From the NCBI GenBank assembly GCA_020436955.1, contig JAGQWW010000074.1, positions 1 to 9,745 of the forward strand: DNA of 9,745 nt. The letters run 5' to 3'. A program made the position numbers and the translations under genes. Shown piece after piece: positions 6,150 to 9,745 of the stretch (positions are counted from its first letter, which is position 1; each line of letters starts with the position of its first letter). The DNA is from Saprospiraceae bacterium (GTDB lineage: Bacteria > Bacteroidota > Bacteroidia > Chitinophagales > Saprospiraceae). A model generated the notes under the pieces. It saw only the letters and a program-made list of their open reading frames with translations. It ran no database searches and was not told the DNA's origin.

Positions 6150-6929
6150 TTATTTTTGGTACAATTCAATTTGATCCAGCAATTTTTCGGCCTCAGCCTT
6201 AGCCTCTTCCATCAAACCTTTATTTCTATATGACACCAGGATATAAAGGTTGATAGCCTTAACCAATTGCAATACTGTTTCAGGGTCGTCTAATTTTTCT
6301 TTTTGATAATTCTTTAAAAAAACGGGATAATCCAACTTTTCAAAGTCGAGTTTCACTACTGTATTAAATTGGGAAACATCCAATATTGCAGTCCCGGTTA
6401 TCACCGGAAATGCTTCTTTATAAATCACATCCGTTAAATTATGCCGAATGGTTTCGGACCATTCTTCATTTTGCTGATAATAACGTATCAAATTGGAGCG
6501 CAATGCTTTATTCTGAATCAATTGCATTTGCCCACTGGAATTTAACTCCAAAAATGTACTATTGACTACCGGGAAAGTCCTGGTCTTCATCATTTTTTGA
6601 AGACGAAAATTAATACTGTCAACCTGTGACATGGAACCTTTCACTTTGAACTCATCCAAAACCTGCACAGCTTCTTTGGCACTGACCTCTAGGCTGCTGA
6701 TATAATCAGTTAATGGCACCAATTGATTATTAATATCATCCGCAATCCTTTTCAAATAAATTTCCTCGGAAATAGCATCCTGTCGTGCCGCATTCCATGT
6801 ATTGAGTTGGAGCGCTAATAAGATTCCTATTACCACCAATACTATTTCACCCAATGCATAAAAAAGATAATTGCTTAGCTTTTTTTCCTTGAAAAGTTGC
6901 TGGCGAATTCGTCTAAAAAATGGGAGCAT
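6150..6929 (-). CDS. DUF6090 family membrane-anchored protein
   Basis: A 259-residue protein with the family's hallmark start: MLPFFRRIRQ, a basic stretch to residue 18, then one membrane helix around 22-41 (ALGEIVLVVIGILLALQLN) ending in NTWN. The GEI..VVIGILLALQ.N.WN pattern marks this Bacteroidota family of unknown function. The rest is soluble and mostly helical, with heptad-like stretches near 55-100 and a helical C-terminus (about 239-258) suggesting a coiled-coil or helical bundle. By the positive-inside rule the short basic N-terminus is cytoplasmic and the large domain periplasmic. Many genomes carry several copies, often in tandem; here there is one. It is divergent from sbtA across a 143-base gap that holds the inverted repeat at 7004-7034. 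Confidence 0.88.
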   Translation of the reverse strand: MLPFFRRIRQQLFKEKKLSNYLFYALGEIVLVVIGILLALQLNTWNAARQDAISEEIYLKRIADDINNQLVPLTDYISSLEVSAKEAVQVLDEFKVKGSMSQVDSINFRLQKMMKTRTFPVVNSTFLELNSSGQMQLIQNKALRSNLIRYYQQNEEWSETIRHNLTDVIYKEAFPVITGTAILDVSQFNTVVKLDFEKLDYPVFLKNYQKEKLDDPETVLQLVKAINLYILVSYRNKGLMEEAKAEAEKLLDQIELYQK

Positions 6930-7003
6930 TCTTTTTAAGTGAAGCTAAGGAAAAAACCGCAGTATGTGAGATTCCAATAAATACATAAACAAAGCTTATG
7001 AAC

Positions 7004-7034
7004 TACATAATTAATATAAATAAATAATTATGTA
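7004..7034. promoter_or_regulatory. Perfect 10-base inverted repeat, candidate operator between the DUF6090 gene and sbtA
   Basis: TACATAATTA (7004-7013) and TAATTATGTA (7025-7034) are perfect inverted copies with an 11-base spacer, arm centres 21 bases apart, about two helical turns. The site ends nine bases before the sbtA -7 box, so it covers the -33 region. Another TACATAA lies at 6982-6988, in the same direction as the left arm and 22 bases away. The layout suits a dimeric regulator. The arms are AT-rich, so chance is not excluded. Confidence 0.55.
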
Positions 7035-7043
7035 TCGGCGTTC

Positions 7044-7051
7044 TACCTTTG
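7044..7051 (+). promoter_or_regulatory. -7 promoter box of sbtA
   Basis: TACCTTTG is an exact match to the Bacteroidota TAnnTTTG box, 21 bases before the ATG at 7073. No TTG is found about 18-19 bases upstream, where the inverted repeat sits instead, which would fit an activator-dependent or repressible promoter. It also excludes a TTG start at 7049, inside the box. Confidence 0.75.
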
Positions 7052-7072
7052 CGCCAACCAACACAAAAAAAC

Positions 7073-8044
7073 ATGAGTTTATCCCTCTTAATTGAGAATT
7101 TAACGAATCCTGCACTATTGTTTTTCATCCTCGGCCTATTGGCGGTAGCCGTAAAAAGTGACCTGGAAATCCCCGCCAATTCATCCAAGTTTATTTCCCT
7201 TTATTTATTATTTGCCATAGGGTTTAAAGGGGGACATGAACTGACCCACGAGACCTTTGACAGTCAAACGTTGGCTACCATCGCTTTTGGAATCGGTTCA
7301 TCACTTATAATTCCTGTCCTTACTTTTATGTTATTGCGCAAAAAATTGGGTGTTTTCAACGCCGGAGCCATTGCAGCAGCTTATGGTTCAGTAAGTGCGG
7401 TAACCTTCGTAACGGCAGTAAATTATCTGGAGACACAGCAAATTCCGGTACATGGTCATATGGTAGCAGTCATGGCACTGATGGAGTCTCCTGCCATTAT
7501 CATGGGACTTTTGCTTATTTCGATTTTTAATAAAAGTGAAGAAGGAAAAATTAAAAAAAGCCATGCAATCAAACACTCCTTTACGAACGGAAGTGTCTGG
7601 CTTATCCTGGGAAGTTTAATAATTGGTTTTATAGCCAATGAAAAACAAGCCCAGGGCATTGAACCTTTTACCAACGACATCTTTAAGGGTTTCCTGGCCA
7701 TCTTTCTACTGGATATGGGTATCACTTCAGGCAGAAAAATCAAAGCTTTGATATCCAATGGTCCGGTTCCGTTTCTATTTGCTCTTTTGACACCGCTAAT
7801 AATTGGCTGTATTGCAGCTTGCCTCACCGGATTTATAACCAGCGATATCGGGGACCGCTTGTTATTATCCATATTGGCAGCTAGTGCTTCCTATATAGCT
7901 GTACCTGCAGCAATGAAAATGGCAGTGCCTCAGGCAAATCCCGGATTGTATTTACCGATGGCACTCGCTATAACTTTCCCGGTAAACATCACCCTGGGTA
8001 TGCCCCTTTATTTTTCAATTATTCAAATGGGCAATTTCGCATAA
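7073..8044 (+). CDS. sbtA: SbtA-type sodium-dependent bicarbonate transporter
   Basis: Inner-membrane permease of the SbtA family, whose cyanobacterial members take up bicarbonate together with sodium. With ATG at 7073 the protein is 323 residues and almost wholly hydrophobic, with around ten membrane helices in two inverted halves. Family blocks are visible: AYGSVSAVTF (103-112), ALMESPAI (135-142), NGSVWLILGSL (172-182), FLLDMGITSGR (211-221), ASASYIAVPAAM (270-281) and FPVNITLGMPLY (302-313). A longer frame from a TTG at 7049 is rejected because it begins inside the -7 box. In cyanobacteria the partner PII-like protein SbtB is often encoded beside sbtA; no such gene is seen here. Transport of bicarbonate is inferred from the family; related permeases in heterotrophs are poorly tested. 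The gene has its own promoter and a candidate operator. Confidence 0.92.
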   Translation: MSLSLLIENLTNPALLFFILGLLAVAVKSDLEIPANSSKFISLYLLFAIGFKGGHELTHETFDSQTLATIAFGIGSSLIIPVLTFMLLRKKLGVFNAGAIAAAYGSVSAVTFVTAVNYLETQQIPVHGHMVAVMALMESPAIIMGLLLISIFNKSEEGKIKKSHAIKHSFTNGSVWLILGSLIIGFIANEKQAQGIEPFTNDIFKGFLAIFLLDMGITSGRKIKALISNGPVPFLFALLTPLIIGCIAACLTGFITSDIGDRLLLSILAASASYIAVPAAMKMAVPQANPGLYLPMALAITFPVNITLGMPLYFSIIQMGNFA

Positions 8045-8102
8045 AGACCAACAGGTGTTCATTTCTTACCAAAAGTCAATGGATGGCATGGGTAGCTGGT
8101 CT

Positions 8103-8110
8103 TACCTTTG
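8103..8110 (+). promoter_or_regulatory. -7 promoter box of the DUF4386 gene
   Basis: TACCTTTG is an exact TAnnTTTG match, 24 bases before the ATG at 8135, so this gene need not depend on the sbtA transcript. AAGACCA (8044-8050) and TGGTCTT (8097-8103) are inverted copies 46 bases apart in the same gap; they could fold in the sbtA mRNA tail, but the link is weak. Confidence 0.7.
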
Positions 8111-8134
8111 TGTCATCATTAAAAAAAAATAGAA

Positions 8135-8830
8135 ATGAGCACCTTAAAATCTTTATCCAACAGACAAATAGCATTAGCAACAGGAATTTCAATCGTCCTT
8201 ATGGCCGTACTGGCGGGGATGGTGATGGGCATGGTTCATACCCCCCTCATCGTACCTGAAAACCCTAGCCTTACTTACGGAAACCTAATATCGCAAACCA
8301 CCACCTTTAGAATGGGAATCCTTGGCTGGACCGGTATTTTGATTACTGATATCATAGCCGCCTGGGGATTGTACCTCTATTTCAAGCCGAGAAATAACAG
8401 TTTATCACTTTTGGCAGGTTGGTTTAGACTAGCCTATGCAGCTATCCTTGGTTTTGCCATTGTACAACTAATAATTGTGGTATTGCTTACCCAGACCGGT
8501 ACCGGCTGGCTAGAAAATCCAGGTGAAAAAGAATTCCTTACCATGCTGTTTCTGAATGGTTTTCAAAGCACCTGGTCCTTCGGATTAATCATTTTTGGAT
8601 TGCACCTTTTGATCCTGGGATGGTTGGTTTGGAGTGACAAACTAATTTTAAAAATTCTTTCAGTACTCATTCTTATTTCAGCAGTCGGCTACCTATTAAC
8701 TAATACTTTAAATATCCTGATGCCGGATTATGAAACTATAAAACCCACCTTGGAAACTGTTTTTATGTTGCCAATGGTATTAGGAGAAGTAGGACTGGCA
8801 ATTTGGCTTATCATAAAAGGAGGCAAATAA
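8135..8830 (+). CDS. DUF4386 family integral membrane protein
   Basis: A 231-residue inner-membrane protein of unknown function. About six membrane helices can be read at roughly 13-34, 62-83, 90-119, 138-163, 168-190 and 206-227. The match to DUF4386 rests on the overall pattern: a first helix, then PLIVPENPSLTYGNLISQ, the FRMGILGW.GILITDI helix, the LSLLAGWFRLAYAAI helix, the GFQSTWSFGLIIFGLHLLILGWLVW helix pair (read in pieces) and the terminal GEVGLAIWLIIKG. No catalytic or transport motif is evident. It has its own promoter, lies 90 bases after sbtA, and its stop is two bases from the stop of the opposing Crp-type gene; regulators are plausible neighbours for such genes, but no functional link is shown. 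Confidence 0.85.
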   Translation: MSTLKSLSNRQIALATGISIVLMAVLAGMVMGMVHTPLIVPENPSLTYGNLISQTTTFRMGILGWTGILITDIIAAWGLYLYFKPRNNSLSLLAGWFRLAYAAILGFAIVQLIIVVLLTQTGTGWLENPGEKEFLTMLFLNGFQSTWSFGLIIFGLHLLILGWLVWSDKLILKILSVLILISAVGYLLTNTLNILMPDYETIKPTLETVFMLPMVLGEVGLAIWLIIKGGK

Positions 8831-8832
8831 CA

Positions 8833-9414
8833 TCAAGCCTTTTTCATCTGAATCCTTCGGCGTATACGGCTGAGGGATTCAGCTGTCATACCAAGAAAAC
8901 TGGCAATCTGGTGTTGTGGGACCCGATTGGAAAGGTCAGGTCTCTCCTCAAGGAAATTCAAATATCGCTTTTCAGGGGATGCAATGATAAACTTGGCAAA
9001 TCGGTCTTTTGTATCATTTAACTCCTGTTCGACCATTTTAGCCGTGACGGATTTTAGGATGGGAAATTTCTCATAGTTTTCCATGTCCGTTTTAGGATCA
9101 CCACAAATCAGCGTACAATCTTCCATACAAACCAGATACTGGTCCGAAGGAGTTTGCTGGATATAATTAGTTGAGGAAATAGTACCGTATTGCTCCGTAT
9201 AAAAACCGGTGGTTTTCTCTTCTCCGTCCTCCAGGCAATATTGCCGCACACAACCTTCCAACACATAATAACATTTGTCGGGCACTTCTCCTTCCCGCAA
9301 AATCATATCCCCTTTCTTTTTATCCACTATTGGAATATGCTCGCTAATGATTTCGACTTCAGAAGGCGATAACTCTGGAAATTGAGAAAGAAATTTTTGA
9401 AGTACCGGATGCAT
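8833..9414 (-). CDS. Crp/Fnr family transcriptional regulator
   Basis: A 193-residue DNA-binding regulator. Residues about 15-105 form the cyclic-nucleotide-binding-like beta barrel (GDMILREGEVPDKCYYVLEG at 35-54 is its typical start), then a long dimerisation helix (about 115-142), then the Crp-type winged helix, ending VPQHQIASFLGMT.ESLSRIRRRI (165-188), with the recognition helix around 177-188. The phosphate-binding GE...RxA/S cassette of cAMP-binding members is missing, so classical cAMP binding is unlikely; cysteines at 48, 55, 60, 96, 100 and 104 do not form an Fnr N-terminal cluster. The open frame extends to a TTG at 9468, but the ATG at 9414 (MHPVLQKFL) fits the family. Upstream are inverted repeats that could be an autoregulatory site. 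Its targets are unknown; the opposing DUF4386 gene and sbtA are only positional candidates. Confidence 0.92.
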   Translation of the reverse strand: MHPVLQKFLSQFPELSPSEVEIISEHIPIVDKKKGDMILREGEVPDKCYYVLEGCVRQYCLEDGEEKTTGFYTEQYGTISSTNYIQQTPSDQYLVCMEDCTLICGDPKTDMENYEKFPILKSVTAKMVEQELNDTKDRFAKFIIASPEKRYLNFLEERPDLSNRVPQHQIASFLGMTAESLSRIRRRIQMKKA

Positions 9415-9424
9415 GTTTGCTTTT

Positions 9425-9470
9425 TTCAAACCATATAATAAATGGTTGAAAATACAATAAAAATTCAACC
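9425..9470. repeat. Three-armed inverted repeat before the Crp-type gene
   Basis: Plus-strand arms TTCAAACCAT (9425-9434), ATGGTTGAA (9442-9450) and TTCAACC (9464-9470). The middle arm can pair with either neighbour: nine bases with one bulge across a 7-base spacer, or seven perfect bases across 13. It fills the 65-base gap between the GH97 stop and the regulator's start. On the minus strand a -7-like TATGGTTTG (9427-9435, three-base spacer instead of two) overlaps one arm. It could be an operator, a weak terminator of the GH97 gene, or both. Confidence 0.5.
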
Positions 9471-9479
9471 ACGGTAAGA

Positions 9480-9745
9480 TTACAACTTTTCCAACCCTTT
9501 TACGTCCTTGGCACTTGCTTCCATAATGCTGATGGCATATCCGCCACCTGGTGCACAGGTCTGGCTCAATTTTGAGCTTTTTGTAACCGCATATTTTTTG
9601 ATTTGATAAGCCTGTGGATTAGTTGCATAATGTGCATCCGGAGCATCAGCATATACAGTGGCTAGATAAGTTTTGCCATCCTCCAGGAAATCAAAACTTA
9701 TCTGGGAAGTTCTTTTTTCCTCATCGTTGGTCCTGCCTACAAACC
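9480..9745 (-). CDS. GH97 family glycosidase (SusB-like), C-terminal end only
   Basis: The last 87 or so residues of a protein that begins beyond the right edge. The frame reads FVGRTNDEEKRTSQISFDF, then LEDGKTYLATVYADAPDAHY, NPQAYQIKKYAVT, and APGGGYAISI before ending KGLEKL. The blocks 'VG..NDE.R', 'FL..GK.Y.A..Y.DAPDAH', 'NP.AY' and 'APGGG.AI' are those of the beta-sandwich C-terminal domain of glycoside hydrolase family 97, retaining or inverting alpha-glucosidases and alpha-galactosidases common in Bacteroidota and usually periplasmic. The catalytic barrel is not in the window, so sugar specificity and mechanism cannot be judged. The stop at 9480 lies 65 bases before the Crp-type start on the same strand; read-through is possible because no strong terminator is seen. 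Confidence 0.85.
   Translation of the reverse strand, partial: FVGRTNDEEKRTSQISFDFLEDGKTYLATVYADAPDAHYATNPQAYQIKKYAVTKSSKLSQTCAPGGGYAISIMEASAKDVKGLEKL

Noticed and set aside
7049..7072. TTG start giving eight extra residues on SbtA
   Set aside because: The TTG is the last part of the TACCTTTG promoter box, so it would lie upstream of the transcript start.
7388..7872. Minus-strand frames inside sbtA, up to 138 codons
   Set aside because: They are antisense to strongly conserved membrane-transporter blocks and show no independent features.
8803..9372. Plus-strand frames opposite the Crp-type regulator
   Set aside because: Antisense to an intact cyclic-nucleotide-binding-like domain and winged helix; no promoter or family motif.
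9415..9468. N-terminal extension of the Crp-type regulator from a TTG at 9468
   Set aside because: The extension is encoded by the inverted-repeat region, is not typical of the family, and a good ATG exists at 9414.
1..9745. CRISPR array, transposase, tRNA, rRNA or phage genes
   Set aside because: No regularly spaced direct repeats, terminal inverted repeats with a transposase frame, cloverleaf arms or phage protein motifs were seen on either strand.

Overview
The window looks like chromosomal DNA from a member of the Bacteroidota. The evidence is: a secreted hydrolase ending in a type IX secretion (Por) sorting domain; a DUF6090-type membrane protein; a GH97 glycosidase tail; two lipoproteins with short, Bacteroidota-style signal peptides; and promoters whose -7 box is TAccTTTG, about 21-25 bases before the start codon, with little Shine-Dalgarno signal. 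A Saprospira- or Cytophaga-like aerobe is a guess; the sequence does not fix the order. I see no rRNA, tRNA, CRISPR array, insertion sequence or attachment site.

Layout. (1) 1-2439, minus strand: a tight run rnhB -> kynU -> alkB-like, with gaps of 17 and 10 bases and one good promoter in front of rnhB. alkB runs off the left edge. (2) 2490-2803: a 314-base region without a clear gene, holding short inverted repeats and two doubtful 30-codon frames. (3) 2804-3445, plus strand: two small proteins of unknown function, the first with an outline like a PD-(D/E)xK nuclease fold, closed by a strong terminator at 3470-3504. (4) 3540-4031 plus and 4065-4607 minus: two converging lipoproteins (one unknown, one SnoaL/NTF2-like) sharing a two-way terminator. 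(5) 4645-6929, minus: a secreted alpha/beta hydrolase with a sorting tail, preceded by a DUF6090 protein. (6) 7073-8830, plus: an SbtA-type sodium/bicarbonate symporter and a DUF4386 membrane protein, each with its own promoter; a perfect 10-base inverted repeat lies just upstream of the sbtA promoter box. (7) 8833-9414, minus: a Crp/Fnr-type regulator ending two bases from the DUF4386 stop. (8) 9480-9745, minus: the C-terminal end of a GH97 glycosidase, cut by the right edge.

How the genes fit together: most look like independent housekeeping or accessory units rather than one pathway. kynU points to tryptophan/kynurenine breakdown or use; sbtA to inorganic-carbon or sodium-linked transport; the sorting-domain hydrolase and GH97 enzyme to scavenging of esters and glycans outside the cytoplasm. 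I found no convincing new multi-gene system. The best leads are the small nuclease-fold-like protein at 2804, the operator-like repeat before sbtA, the kynU-alkB pairing, and the three-armed repeat before the Crp-type gene.
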